A DNA stretch of 51,960 nt. It comes from JBDUCV01 sp040003255. GTDB lineage: Bacteria > Actinomycetota > Actinomycetes > Mycobacteriales > Jatrophihabitantaceae. The position numbers were made by a program, and so were the translations under genes. The DNA lies in NCBI GenBank assembly GCA_040003255.1, contig JBDUCV010000006.1, positions 1 to 51,960 of the forward strand, given 5' to 3'. Positions 1 to 7,431 of the stretch are shown here, one piece after another (position 1 is the first letter of the stretch; the number at the start of each line of letters is the position of its first letter). Below the pieces are notes generated by a model that had not been told where the DNA came from, did no database searches, and saw only the letters and a program-made list of their open reading frames with translations.

Positions 1-52
1 AGCCGTGCATCGGGCTCTCGTTCAGCAGCCCAAGGACGGCAATCTCCAACAC
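1..52 (-). CDS. PadR family transcriptional regulator, 5' fragment (runs off window)
   Basis: Only the first 17 codons lie in the window. On the minus strand from a GTG at 52 they read VLEIAVLGLLNESPMHG. That matches the start of PadR winged-helix regulators, which typically begin with a hydrophobic ALLGLL-type helix followed by a MHGYEL-type turn. A TAGGAT -10 hexamer (64-59) lies 6 nt upstream of the GTG, so the transcript may be leaderless. An inverted repeat at 74-94 overlaps the expected -35 region and would suit autorepression. The family assignment rests on a short match, and everything beyond the edge is unseen. Confidence 0.65.
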   Translation of the reverse strand, partial: MLEIAVLGLLNESPMHG

Positions 53-73
53 AACTGGATCCTATCTCGACTC

Positions 74-94
74 GATGTATCACCACGATACATC
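74..94. promoter_or_regulatory. Inverted-repeat operator upstream of padR
   Basis: Perfect 8-bp arms GATGTATC (74-81) and GATACATC (87-94) are separated by 5 nt. The site lies 22 bp upstream of the PadR start and covers its likely -35 region. PadR dimers commonly bind such dyads in their own promoters, so autorepression is the inference. Confidence 0.6.
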
Positions 95-220
95 ACGCCG
101 AGATGGTATTGACAAGGGCTGATTTGGTCTTTAGTGACCGGCGGAGGTGGGACCCGCGCCACCTCGGCCTCCAATTCGGCGAAGGTCTCCTGCAGCACGG
201 TGATCGAATCGTTGCGTCAC

Positions 221-226
221 TAAGAT
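221..226 (+). promoter_or_regulatory. -10 box of ilvE (probably leaderless)
   Basis: TAAGAT fits TANNNT and ends 8 nt before the ATG at 235. This places the transcription start at or next to the start codon. There is no clear Shine-Dalgarno sequence before the ATG, which agrees with leaderless initiation and supports the 235 start over the longer upstream reading frame. Confidence 0.5.
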
Positions 227-234
227 GTCGGAGC

Positions 235-1323
235 ATGGCGATGCAGGTGACCCGCAACCCCGGTCCGCGCAAGGCGCAGGAGCGCGCCGAGATCCTCGCT
301 GATCCGGGCTTCGGGCGGTACTTCACCGACCACATGGTGCGCATCGATTGGACCGCCGACCAAGGCTGGGACGCGGGCGAGGTTCTGCCGTACAGCCCGC
401 TGATGGTCGATCCGGCAACGATGGCGCTGCACTACGGGCAGTTGATTTTCGAGGGCCTCAAGGCGTACCGCCAGCCCGACGGCAGCGTCGCCGCGTTCCG
501 TCCGGACGCCAATGCGGCGCGATTCCAGCGTTCCGCGCGCCGGCTGGCGATGGCCGAGCTGCCCACCGAGCTGTTCCTCGAATCGATCCAGGCACTGATT
601 GATATCGACCGAGACTGGGTGCCCGACGGCCGAGACGCCTCGCTCTACCTACGTCCGTTCATGATCTCGACCGAGGTGGGGCTGGGCGTGCGCCCGTCCA
701 ACGCCTACAGCTACCTGCTGATCGCGTCGCCAGCTGGCGCCTACTTCCCGCGCGGGGTCGCGCCGGTGACGGTGTGGCTGTCGACCGAATACACCCGGGC
801 CGCGCCGGGTGGCACCGGCGAGGCGAAATGCGCCGGCAACTATGCGGCCTCGCTCATCGCGCAGGCGGAGGCCGCCGAGCAGGGTTGCGACCAGGTGGTC
901 TGGCTCGACGCGGTCGAGCATCGCTGGGTCGAGGAGATGGGTGGGATGAACCTGTACTTCGTGTATGGGTCCGGACCATCGGCGCGCATCGTCACACCGG
1001 CGCTCACCGGAACCCTGCTGCCCGGCATCACCCGCGACTCGCTGCTGACCGTCGCGCAGGAGCTCGGCCTGACCGCCGAAGAGGGCAAGATCTCGACCGA
1101 CGATTGGCAGGCCGGAAACGCGTCCGGCGCCATTACCGAGGTGTTCGCCTGCGGCACCGCCGCCGTGATCACCCCCGTGGGCGCGGTGAAGAGCGCAACC
1201 GGCGGGTGGACGGTAGGCGATGGGATTCCCGGACCGGTCACCCAGCAACTGCGCTCGACCCTGCTCGACCTGCAGACGGGTGCGGCTCCCGATCCGCACG
1301 GCTGGATGCACCGGCTGGGCTGA
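235..1323 (+). CDS. ilvE: Branched-chain amino acid aminotransferase
   Basis: This is a cytosolic PLP enzyme that transfers the amino group between glutamate and the keto acids of leucine, isoleucine and valine. The 362-aa product is the usual length for class IIa BCATs. It shows the LIFEGLKAYR segment near residue 80, the GEAKCAGNYAAS motif carrying the PLP lysine near residue 185, EMGGMNLYFV, and the C-terminal EVFACGTAAVITPVG phosphate-binding segment. The open frame extends upstream to 103, but those 44 codons have no family similarity. ATG 235 follows a -10 box directly, and ATG 241 is an alternative. The downstream neighbour is a dead MFS gene pointing toward it, so ilvE is monocistronic. 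Confidence 0.93.
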   Translation: MAMQVTRNPGPRKAQERAEILADPGFGRYFTDHMVRIDWTADQGWDAGEVLPYSPLMVDPATMALHYGQLIFEGLKAYRQPDGSVAAFRPDANAARFQRSARRLAMAELPTELFLESIQALIDIDRDWVPDGRDASLYLRPFMISTEVGLGVRPSNAYSYLLIASPAGAYFPRGVAPVTVWLSTEYTRAAPGGTGEAKCAGNYAASLIAQAEAAEQGCDQVVWLDAVEHRWVEEMGGMNLYFVYGSGPSARIVTPALTGTLLPGITRDSLLTVAQELGLTAEEGKISTDDWQAGNASGAITEVFACGTAAVITPVGAVKSATGGWTVGDGIPGPVTQQLRSTLLDLQTGAAPDPHGWMHRLG

Positions 1324-1363
1324 CCGCCAGGATCCATGCGGTGGCCTCGGCGCCGCCGCGCTC

Positions 1364-2056
1364 TCAGGCGGCCAGCACCAGGTGGTCGGCGATAGCGAGA
1401 TCCCATGTCGGGCGAGGCCGCCGACCGCGCATGAGCGTGGCGAGCCGGCGGGCCGCGACGACCGCGAGGACGCAGCAGGCCAGCTGCATCGCTATATAGA
1501 TCGCGGGCTGATGCATCGCGAGCAGTACCCCGGCCACGGCTGGGCCGACCGCGGTCGCGATCGTCGTCGCACCGGTTACCGCGCCCAGTGTCCGGCCGAC
1601 TGCGCCGTCCGGGGCCAGCGATGCCGCCAGCGGGCTCAGCACCGGCGGGAACAATGTTTCGCCGAGTCAGAATCCGGCGTACCCGGCGAGTACCGCAGCA
1701 CTGCCGAGTCCGGACGCGATGAGTGGGATGCCGAACAGCGCCCAGCAGCCGATCCAGATTCCCGCGCAAGCGGCCAGCAAACTCGTCGGTGAATGGCGCT
1801 TCGTCGCGGCGACTACCGGACCGGTTAACGCGGCGACCAGGACGGCGTTGACGGCGACCGCGATGCCGAGCAGCTTCGGCGAGACATTTGCTGAGTCGAG
1901 GACATACGCCGGCAGCCCCGATTCGTACTGGGCGTAGCAGGCCAGGGTCATCAGGAACGTCACGCCGAGCAGCCACCGGATCGCCGGACGGGCCAGCAGG
2001 GTGCGGAAGGTGATGCCATCCGCCGAGATGTCGAGGGTAACCGGGGTGGTGCGGGT
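1364..2056 (-). pseudogene. MFS transporter remnant (C-terminal half, in-frame stop)
   Basis: On the minus strand from about 2050 the frame encodes a typical major facilitator second half: FRTLLARPAIRWLLGVTFL, then further membrane helices ending at 1364. Two lesions are visible. First, codon TGA at 1666-1668 sits where the frame otherwise runs straight on from YAGF to LGETLFPPVLSPL; a Trp TGG codon is the likely ancestor. Second, the first six helices are missing, and the reading frame upstream of about 2056 is antisense to a MarR gene. The gene is therefore a double-damaged remnant of an efflux-type transporter. Confidence 0.8.
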
Positions 2057-2057
2057 G

Positions 2058-2414
2058 CCTCGGCTGGGTATTAGTCCAGGCGAGTGGAGCGTCCTGGCCG
2101 CGCTCGCCGTCGAGGGACCGGCCCGATCGACCCCGTCACGGTTGGCCGACGTTGGCGGGGTTTCCCCGTCGACGATGACCCATCGACTCGACCGGATGGT
2201 GCAGCGCGGACTGGTCGAGCGGATTCCGGACGTCGAGAACCGAACCCGGATGCGGGTGTCGCTGACCCGCGACGGCTGGGAGCTGTTTCGCCGCGCAGTG
2301 CTAGACGCGGAGGTGGTCGAGTCGCGCGTGCTGTCACCCCTGGACGAGCGGGAACGGCGCCAACTCGCCGGCTTGCTAGACAAGCTGGTCGCCGAGCTGC
2401 GCCACCCGCACTGA
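2058..2414 (+). pseudogene. MarR family regulator, 5'-truncated
   Basis: From LGISPGEWSVLAALA onward the frame is a standard MarR winged helix: recognition helix SPSTMTHRLDRMVQRGLVER, wing VENRTRMRVSLTRDG, then the C-terminal dimer helix. About 40 N-terminal residues, which normally form helix 1 of the dimer interface, are absent. The in-frame ATG at 2001 only adds residues that are antisense to the neighbouring transporter remnant. The gene is head-to-head with that remnant, as MarR/efflux pairs usually are, so a single deletion probably removed both 5' ends and the shared promoter. Confidence 0.7.
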
Positions 2415-2456
2415 AGGGCGAGCGATTTGCGCGCCACCTGGCGCACGGTCGATCGG

Positions 2457-3035
2457 CTAGGAGGTCGGCCATCGCCTGAAGTTCAGGTGCGACCGGCTCG
2501 GTGTCGGCCCCCGCTGGCCCTGGTAGCGCGAGCCGTAGATCGCCGAGCCGTACGGGTGCTCGGCCGCCGAGGACAACCGGAACAGGCACAGCTGGCCGAT
2601 CTTCATGCCCGGCCACAGGGTGATCGGCAGATTCGCGACGTTCGACAGCTCCAGCGTGATATGCCCGGTGAACCCCGGGTCGATGAAGCCCGCGGTCGAG
2701 TGGGTGAGCAGACCGAGCCGGCCGAGCGAGGACTTGCCTTCCAGCCGGCCGGCCAGGTCGTCGGGGAGGGTGACGATCTCGAGCGTCGACCCGAGAACGA
2801 ACTCACCGGGATGCAGCACGAACGGCTCGTCGCCCTTCGGTTCGACCAGCGCGGTGAGCTCGTCCTGCTGCTGGGCCGGGTCGATGTGCGTGTACTGGCT
2901 GTTGTTGAACACCCGGAAGTAGCGGTCCAGCCGGACATCGACGCTCGACGGCTGCACCAAGTCGGCGTCCCACGGGTCGACGACGAGTCGCTGCGCCGCG
3001 ACTTCTGCCCGGATGTCGCGGTCGCTCAGCAACAT
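2457..3035 (-). CDS. dcd: dCTP deaminase, probably bifunctional (dCTP deaminase/dUTPase)
   Basis: It converts dCTP to dUTP and, in the actinobacterial form, on to dUMP for thymidylate synthesis. The 192-aa protein matches the mycobacterial enzyme in length and carries MLLSDRDIR at the N-terminus, QPSSVDVRLD, the active-site block GKSSLGRLGLLTHSTAGFID near residues 108-127, and the catalytic glutamate in GHITLELSN. ATG 3035 is chosen because the MLLSDRD motif is the family N-terminus. A TAACGT -10 box (3049-3044) sits 8 nt upstream, so the mRNA is probably leaderless. It is divergent from the tRNA-Gly gene. Confidence 0.93.
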   Translation of the reverse strand: MLLSDRDIRAEVAAQRLVVDPWDADLVQPSSVDVRLDRYFRVFNNSQYTHIDPAQQQDELTALVEPKGDEPFVLHPGEFVLGSTLEIVTLPDDLAGRLEGKSSLGRLGLLTHSTAGFIDPGFTGHITLELSNVANLPITLWPGMKIGQLCLFRLSSAAEHPYGSAIYGSRYQGQRGPTPSRSHLNFRRWPTS

Positions 3036-3043
3036 GGCTGGCA

Positions 3044-3049
3044 ACGTTA
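3044..3049 (-). promoter_or_regulatory. -10 box of dcd (probably leaderless)
   Basis: TAACGT on the minus strand fits TANNNT and lies 8 nt upstream of the dcd ATG. No ribosome binding site is visible in between. Confidence 0.4.
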
Positions 3050-3084
3050 GTGCACGGCCCCGCACGCTACGATGGCGCGCGTCC

Positions 3085-3155
3085 GCGGGTGTAGTTCAAT
3101 GGTAGAACATCAGCTTCCCAAGCTGACAGTGCGGGTTCGATTCCCGTCACCCGCT
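3085..3155 (+). tRNA. tRNA-Gly (anticodon CCC)
   Basis: A 71-nt cloverleaf can be drawn by eye. The acceptor stem GCGGGTG pairs with CACCCGC (3148-3154) and the discriminator is T3155. The D-arm contains TAGTTCAATGGTAGA. The anticodon stem TCAGC/GCTGA encloses the loop TTCCCAA, giving anticodon CCC. The T-arm is GCGGGTTCGATTCCCGT. CCA is not encoded. A TACGAT -10 box (3068-3073) lies upstream. Its 3' 44 nt are duplicated exactly at 6646-6689, marking it as an integration target. Confidence 0.95.
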
Positions 3156-3157
3156 CC
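3114..3157 (+). repeat. attL-like direct repeat (tRNA-Gly 3' half)
   Basis: This 44-bp stretch from the anticodon loop to 2 nt past the tRNA is identical to 6646-6689. Tyrosine-recombinase elements typically use such tRNA segments as att sites, leaving one intact tRNA and one partial copy. An integrase tail lies 45 bp to its right. Confidence 0.85.
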
Positions 3158-3201
3158 CAGCCAAACAGCCAGGTCAGCGGCGGTGAGCGCCCTGTCGTTC
3201 C

Positions 3202-3402
3202 TCATCCGCGCTCCACCCGCGACGGCTCCCGTGCCAGTTCTGTGCCAGATGCCTGCCGCTGGCTCGTGGCTAGCCGGCCCTCCGTAATCTGCCGGTCCAG
3301 CGCGTCCGCAATCCCTCGATCACGACCGTGGACCGCGTGCTGATAGATCAGCGCGGCGCGAATGTTGTCATGTCCCATCCGGGCCATGAGGTCGCCCGGC
3401 GG
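3202..3402 (-). pseudogene. Tyrosine integrase, C-terminal remnant
   Basis: The minus-strand frame ending at 3202 encodes GDLMARMGHDNIRAALIYQH followed by a tail ending in ASGTELAREPS. This is the C-terminal end of actinobacterial tyrosine integrases: the MGH box with its catalytic histidine, and the tyrosine nucleophile in ALIYQHA. Upstream of about 3402 the frame loses similarity, so the core-binding domain and the first catalytic Arg box are gone. The 3' end faces the tRNA, as expected for an integrase next to its att site. Confidence 0.8.
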
Positions 3403-3591
3403 GGCTGCGGGTGCACGGCACCACCGCCCAACGGCCCGGTGAGCACTTCGCCGCCGACGAACTCGCGCATCTGCTGCCGGCGCCGGTAGGGGTCTATGAC
3501 GTGCCGATCTCCGCGACATCCAAGGTCGCCCGGGATCTGCACACCGAGGTCGCCCGAGGCTTGGCCGTTGAGGCCAGTCGATGGGATCCAT

Positions 3592-4458
3592 CTACTCGTG
3601 AGACGCCTCGATGCTGCGAACTTTGGCGGCGAGGACGGCCGGGGCTGAGAACGGCCCCCCGTGATCCTGTCCGGGCAGTAGTTCAATCGTCGCGTTCGGC
3701 GCGAGGCCGCGGAGGCGGTCGGCGAACATTCGGTTGAAGGGTGGACTGCGTTCCCCGACGAGTAACCGGATCGGGACGGTTAGCTGCTTAAGAGTGTCGT
3801 CATTCCACTGGTGCGCTTCGTAGCTGCGCAGCTCGGTGGGGATCGACAGGGCGTTGTCCAGTAGCAGTCGACCGAACGGACTTGCGAGCAGTACGTCGAG
3901 TGCGGGCGGGGGCAGCCGCTGACCGGTCGAACGTCCGACGACGTCGTTGAGCAGCACAGCGACTAGCTGCCGGCGGTCGCCGGCCGCCGTGGCCTGGTCG
4001 AGCTGGCGCCAGACATCGTCGGCCACGGGAGGGCGACCGAATGCCGGTGGCTCGTAGAGGATCACAATGCCCGCGAGAGGACTTCGGACAGCGGCGCCCA
4101 ACGCGATGTGGCCTGCGGCGGAATGCGCGACGAGCACAGCTGGTCCGGCTGGGTCGGATGTCAACTCGAGCAGTCGCACCAGGTCGTCGATGTCGGTGTC
4201 GAGCCGATGGTCGTGCCGGTAGCCCTCGCTCGCTCCGTGTCCGCGCCGATCCGGTGCGAACACGGTATGATCATCAGCGAGCAGCGGGATCAGGCCGTCC
4301 CACTGTCGGCTGTCGACGAAGCCGGCGTGGATCAGGACGACGACAGGTCCCCTACGTACGCCGGTATGCCAGCCTCGGGCCGTCAATGGCCAAGTAGTAG
4401 TCCACCTCGACTCCCGCCACCGTCGCTGCGGCAGTTCGGTCAGCCGCTCCGCCGGCAT
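3592..4458 (-). CDS. Alpha/beta hydrolase
   Basis: This 288-aa cytosolic alpha/beta-hydrolase fold protein has an oxyanion-loop region VVLIHAGFVDSRQWDGLIP, the RRGHGAS turn, a nucleophile elbow VLVAHSAAGH (Ser near residue 118, with Ala in the first small-residue position of the usual GxSxG), a possible acidic residue in LLVGERSPP, and the catalytic His in PGQDHGGPF. The substrate cannot be inferred. ATG 4458 is preferred over TTG 4467 because GAGG lies 9 nt upstream of the ATG. It is cargo of the island bounded by the tRNA-Gly repeats, read toward the integrase remnant, with no operon partner. Confidence 0.8.
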   Translation of the reverse strand: MPAERLTELPQRRWRESRWTTTWPLTARGWHTGVRRGPVVVLIHAGFVDSRQWDGLIPLLADDHTVFAPDRRGHGASEGYRHDHRLDTDIDDLVRLLELTSDPAGPAVLVAHSAAGHIALGAAVRSPLAGIVILYEPPAFGRPPVADDVWRQLDQATAAGDRRQLVAVLLNDVVGRSTGQRLPPPALDVLLASPFGRLLLDNALSIPTELRSYEAHQWNDDTLKQLTVPIRLLVGERSPPFNRMFADRLRGLAPNATIELLPGQDHGGPFSAPAVLAAKVRSIEASHE

Positions 4459-5073
4459 CACCAGCAACCTCGTGAGCGGCAGCGTATCGCCAGATTCGAG
4501 CGGCTAGGCGCTCGGACGGTCGACGATCACCAACGGCGCCGTCAGGAGGAGGTTCCTACGCAGGGCCCCGGCAAAGTCGGCGAATGGCTAGCAGTTCATG
4601 ATCGTCTGGAGTGGACGGATGGGTCTTCGGGCCACTCGCTGCGCCGATTGCCGGCGCCAAGCCCAGCGTGAGGCCGACCGTCGCTGGCGAGCCCGGCAAT
4701 CGGCAGCCTCCACTGCCGCTTACGGGTTCTCCTCACTGCGTGACTAACTGAGTGACAATCGGGGCGGCAAGGTGCGGACGATCGCACACTCTCATGGACC
4801 GCTGCCACGCTCGAATGCGTGCCCAACGAGCCCACAACACGATGTCGGCGAGGCTTCGGGACGAAGAGGTCGCAGGTCAAGGCCCTTGCCGGACACGGCT
4901 GACAGCAGCTCATGAACAGCAACGACCGCCAGCACCTGCGAACCCACCCGAATCAATCGAACGATTGGGCACGAACGATCGAGCGTGACAACCGCCGCTC
5001 CGGGTCGTCGCGCACACCTTCTAAGCACCTGGTTACAAGGCCGGGTTGAGGAGGGAGCGTCGCCTGGAACGGG
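4459..5073. other. Intergenic island DNA without a recognisable gene
   Basis: About 615 bp between two minus-strand cargo genes. Open frames of 60-190 codons exist on both strands, but none shows family motifs, plausible composition or a good ribosome binding site. I see no tRNA, no strong hairpin and no clear promoter. It is probably degraded island sequence. Confidence 0.5.
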
Positions 5074-6147
5074 TCATGCGCCGGGCGCTCGCCCCCAGCT
5101 CACAAGGAAGTCGGAGTTCGGCGCGTTCGACATCTTGGCTAGCTGCGTGCCGTCCGGTCGGGCCCGGTAAACGTGGGCCACCCCCGCCGACTCAGGGAGG
5201 GCGAGTGAGAAGACGATCCATCGCCCGTCGGGCGACCATGCTGGCCCATCAGCGTTCCCAGGGGGGAGATTGACCCCTGTCGAGGCACTGCCATCAGGAT
5301 GAACCAGGCGCAGCTGATGGTCCTGGCTCTCCAACAGGATCTCGGTGCCGTCCGGGGACCAGCGCACGCTCCCGCCCGGATGGGAGCGCGCCTCGCCGTA
5401 CGCCGTGATGCGGCGCAGGACGGTGCCATCCGTGTTCTCCACGTAGAGCGCTCCCGCCTCGTCGCTGGAAGGGTCAGGCCCGGTTCCGCATCGCTTGCGC
5501 ATGAACACGAACTGGGTGCCATCGGGGGAGTAGTCCGCTTCGCTGTCGCCTCCTCCGCACTCGCCCGCAGAGCCCAACGTGTGGTGGAAGGGACTAGTCG
5601 TCAAGCGGGTCAGGCCCGTGCCGTCCACGCGGATGGAGTAGATCCCTGCGAGCGCGTAGTGGCGGCTGTCCACGGAGCAGAGGAGCTTCGATCCGTCCGG
5701 CGACCATGCGCTGCATCCCATCGAGGCGTCGAGATTCCCGGGTGCGAGCACCTGGAAGCCCGACCCGTCGGGTTTGATAATCGCGGCCCGGCCTGGACCG
5801 TTGGGTTCGCGCCGGACGCTGACGACCAGTTTGCTCCCGTCGGGCGCCCACACGGGGCTCACCGGGCCGGACCAGCCGTTCGGGATGGGAAGACGCTGTT
5901 CGCCAGTCCCGTCCGCGTTGGCGATGAAGGTGCCGAGGTACGAGCCCTCGTAATTGCTGGCCCCGTTCATCCGATCGAAGGCGATCCGCCCTTTTAACGG
6001 GCTCGTGGTGGATGTCGTATCGGTTCCAGCCCCGCCCGATGTGCAGGAGGTGAGCGCGATCGCAGCCGCTGCAATCATCAGTTGCCCGCAGCGGACCCGC
6101 CTTCGTCGAGTGGGTGGCGGGGGTTTACCTGGTGCCCCATCTGTCAT
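5074..6147 (-). CDS. TolB-like beta-propeller lipoprotein
   Basis: This is a predicted lipid-anchored extracytoplasmic protein of 357 aa. The N-terminus is basic, followed by LMIAAAAIALTSC with lipobox LTSC near residue 36. At least five PD40/TolB propeller blades follow, marked by WAPDGSKLVV, WSPDGSKLLC, YSPDGTQFVF, WSPDGTEILL and WSPDGRWIVF. Such propellers mediate protein or ligand contacts; no catalytic residues are evident and the partner is unknown. ATG 6147 has a GAGGGG ribosome binding site 9 nt upstream; a GTG at 6171 is less likely. It is the second cargo gene of the tRNA-Gly island. Confidence 0.82.
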   Translation of the reverse strand: MTDGAPGKPPPPTRRRRVRCGQLMIAAAAIALTSCTSGGAGTDTTSTTSPLKGRIAFDRMNGASNYEGSYLGTFIANADGTGEQRLPIPNGWSGPVSPVWAPDGSKLVVSVRREPNGPGRAAIIKPDGSGFQVLAPGNLDASMGCSAWSPDGSKLLCSVDSRHYALAGIYSIRVDGTGLTRLTTSPFHHTLGSAGECGGGDSEADYSPDGTQFVFMRKRCGTGPDPSSDEAGALYVENTDGTVLRRITAYGEARSHPGGSVRWSPDGTEILLESQDHQLRLVHPDGSASTGVNLPPGNADGPAWSPDGRWIVFSLALPESAGVAHVYRARPDGTQLAKMSNAPNSDFLVSWGRAPGA

Positions 6148-6247
6148 ATCCGTTTTCCCCTCGGATGACACGTTCCCACAGTTGCTGCATGCCCGGAGGT
6201 CAACCCCGTATTGGATCCTTGTCCTGATCGGTTCTCGGCTCGCAGGC

Positions 6248-6358
6248 GCTGATCCCTTGGAGCGGGTACCCGCCCGCTACCGGGCGCTGATCCTGCTCAC
6301 CGCCTTTCCTAGCCTCCGCGACGGCGAACTCGGCGCCCTCCGCCGGCGCAGTACTTGA
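6248..6358 (+). pseudogene. Tyrosine integrase catalytic-domain scrap
   Basis: A 36-codon stretch reading ADPLERVPARYRALILLTAF then PSLRDGELGALRRRST resembles the first catalytic box of tyrosine integrases, normally PPRYRALVLLAAFTGLRWGELAALRR with the catalytic Arg in LRWGE. Here that Trp is Asp, and the frame stops at 6358 before any later box. It lies on the strand opposite the integrase tail at 3202-3402, so the island holds scraps of a rearranged integrase or of two integrases. Confidence 0.6.
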
Positions 6359-6645
6359 CTTGAAGTCGCAAACGAAACTCGTCAGGCGGTTCGACCGGGT
6401 CCTATAACGTCGGCGTATACGTCCGCGAGACATTCGATCTGAAGGAGATCGACGAAGACTTCGTCGAGGACTGAGGGTCTTGCCTCGTGGCGGGTCGGGC
6501 GGAGTGCGCTGCCGTGCCAGATCCGTGCCAGAAGGCCCGCGCACTCACGGTCAAACCGGGGGGTCCCACGCAGTTGCTTTGACGGCCCACACCCGCACGC
6601 GACATGCGGAGCGCGTGCAACCTGCCGTATCTGGGCCCAGCCAAC

Positions 6646-6689
6646 CTTCCCAAGCTGACAGTGCGGGTTCGATTCCCGTCACCCGCTCC
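6646..6689 (+). repeat. attR-like direct repeat (partial tRNA-Gly copy)
   Basis: An exact 44-bp copy of 3114-3157, covering the anticodon loop through the T-arm and acceptor 3' strand. It lacks the 5' half of the tRNA, so it cannot make a functional tRNA. It marks the right end of the integrated element. Confidence 0.85.
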
Positions 6690-6763
6690 GATACCTAGCC
6701 CTTTTAGAACGGGAATTTGCACGCCAAACCACGGCGGCGACCCGCAAATCTACCTCTGGCCCG

Positions 6764-6792
6764 TTGACCGAAGTGGGTTGTCGGCGGATCGT
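6764..6792 (+). promoter_or_regulatory. Candidate sigma-70 promoter for the gene at 6881
   Basis: TTGACC (6764-6769) and GATCGT (6787-6792) are 17 bp apart. The site lies about 90 bp upstream of the ATG at 6881. The -10 match is imperfect. Confidence 0.3.
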
Positions 6793-6880
6793 AAGACCTT
6801 CCCGCAAGGCGTCGCTACCGACGCGTCCGCTTCGGGAGTCCGGGGACCGCCGTCATGGACCTGATCGGAAGGACTTGCTG

Positions 6881-7381
6881 ATGGCCGGAGACCGAGCGAC
6901 CAGGGGTGACGCGATAGCGGTACTGGATGCGTTTGGTAACGCTGGATGGGCGGTGCGGCTGCACAGCGAGAAGGCTGAGGGTGCTCCAGCGGACCCACAC
7001 GATCGGGTTGCGATACGGCCATTCACGCCATGGAACGGCCGTCATTTTTGTGCGCTTGACTGGCACACGATTTTGATCGCGGATATCGAGGGCGGCGATA
7101 AGGGGTTCACCGAGGCGGACGCGAAGGCCGTTATCGATCAGTTGGACGCCAACTTCACCTTGGACGGTGTCCCCCTACAAGTGGAACGCACCGCCGTCAA
7201 GCGATTCCTTAAGGCGGCCGCCTTTGACCTCGAGGTTGCCTACTACGCACAGTGGGGACGTGTTATGTCGCCTGGCGATCTTGCGGTAGGCCAACACGTT
7301 TTGTCCGTGACGCTCGGAGATTTCCAGTCGGGACCCATCACTTTCTTCATCGACCCCGCCGGCGAAGGCGTGTGCGTGTAG
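6881..7381 (+). CDS. Hypothetical protein
   Basis: The 166-aa product is soluble and moderately acidic, with no signal peptide or membrane segment. I do not recognise a family. ATG 6881 is chosen because GGAAGGA lies 7 nt upstream and the codons before it have no protein-like composition. The C-terminal part alternates short hydrophobic stretches with charged ones, as in a small alpha/beta domain, and ends in FFIDPAGEGVCV. It lies just outside the right att-like repeat and may be chromosomal. It converges on the lipoprotein gene at 7432. Confidence 0.6.
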   Translation: MAGDRATRGDAIAVLDAFGNAGWAVRLHSEKAEGAPADPHDRVAIRPFTPWNGRHFCALDWHTILIADIEGGDKGFTEADAKAVIDQLDANFTLDGVPLQVERTAVKRFLKAAAFDLEVAYYAQWGRVMSPGDLAVGQHVLSVTLGDFQSGPITFFIDPAGEGVCV

Positions 7382-7431
7382 AGAGCTGCGGGCACGGTGT
7401 GCGTTCCCTCCGCAGGACGAAACTGCGCCGG

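Noticed and set aside
109..137. TTGACA followed by TAGTGA, 17 bp apart
   Set aside because: The -35 is perfect but the -10 is poor, and the TAAGAT box at 221 next to the ilvE start is a better promoter. It could still be a secondary start.
840..1976. 378-codon minus-strand frame across ilvE and the MFS remnant
   Set aside because: It is antisense to real coding sequence, rich in Arg/Gly/Pro as expected for a high-GC shadow frame, with no family motif.
2056..2446. N-terminal 130 codons of the minus-strand frame upstream of the MFS remnant
   Set aside because: They are antisense to the MarR gene and have no membrane-helix character, so they are not part of the transporter.
4108..4671. 187-codon plus-strand frame over the island hydrolase
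   Set aside because: Mostly antisense to the hydrolase; the non-overlapping part has no motif or ribosome binding site.
6364..6474. Short plus-strand open stretch ending in YVRETFDLKEIDEDFVED
   Set aside because: The composition is protein-like, but there is no start codon in frame, a stop lies directly upstream and I recognise no family. It may be an unidentified gene scrap in the island.
6402..6722. Minus-strand frame reading GDGNRTRTVSLG over the right repeat
   Set aside because: This is the well-known false protein produced by antisense translation of a tRNA T-arm and acceptor. The DNA is a partial tRNA-Gly copy.
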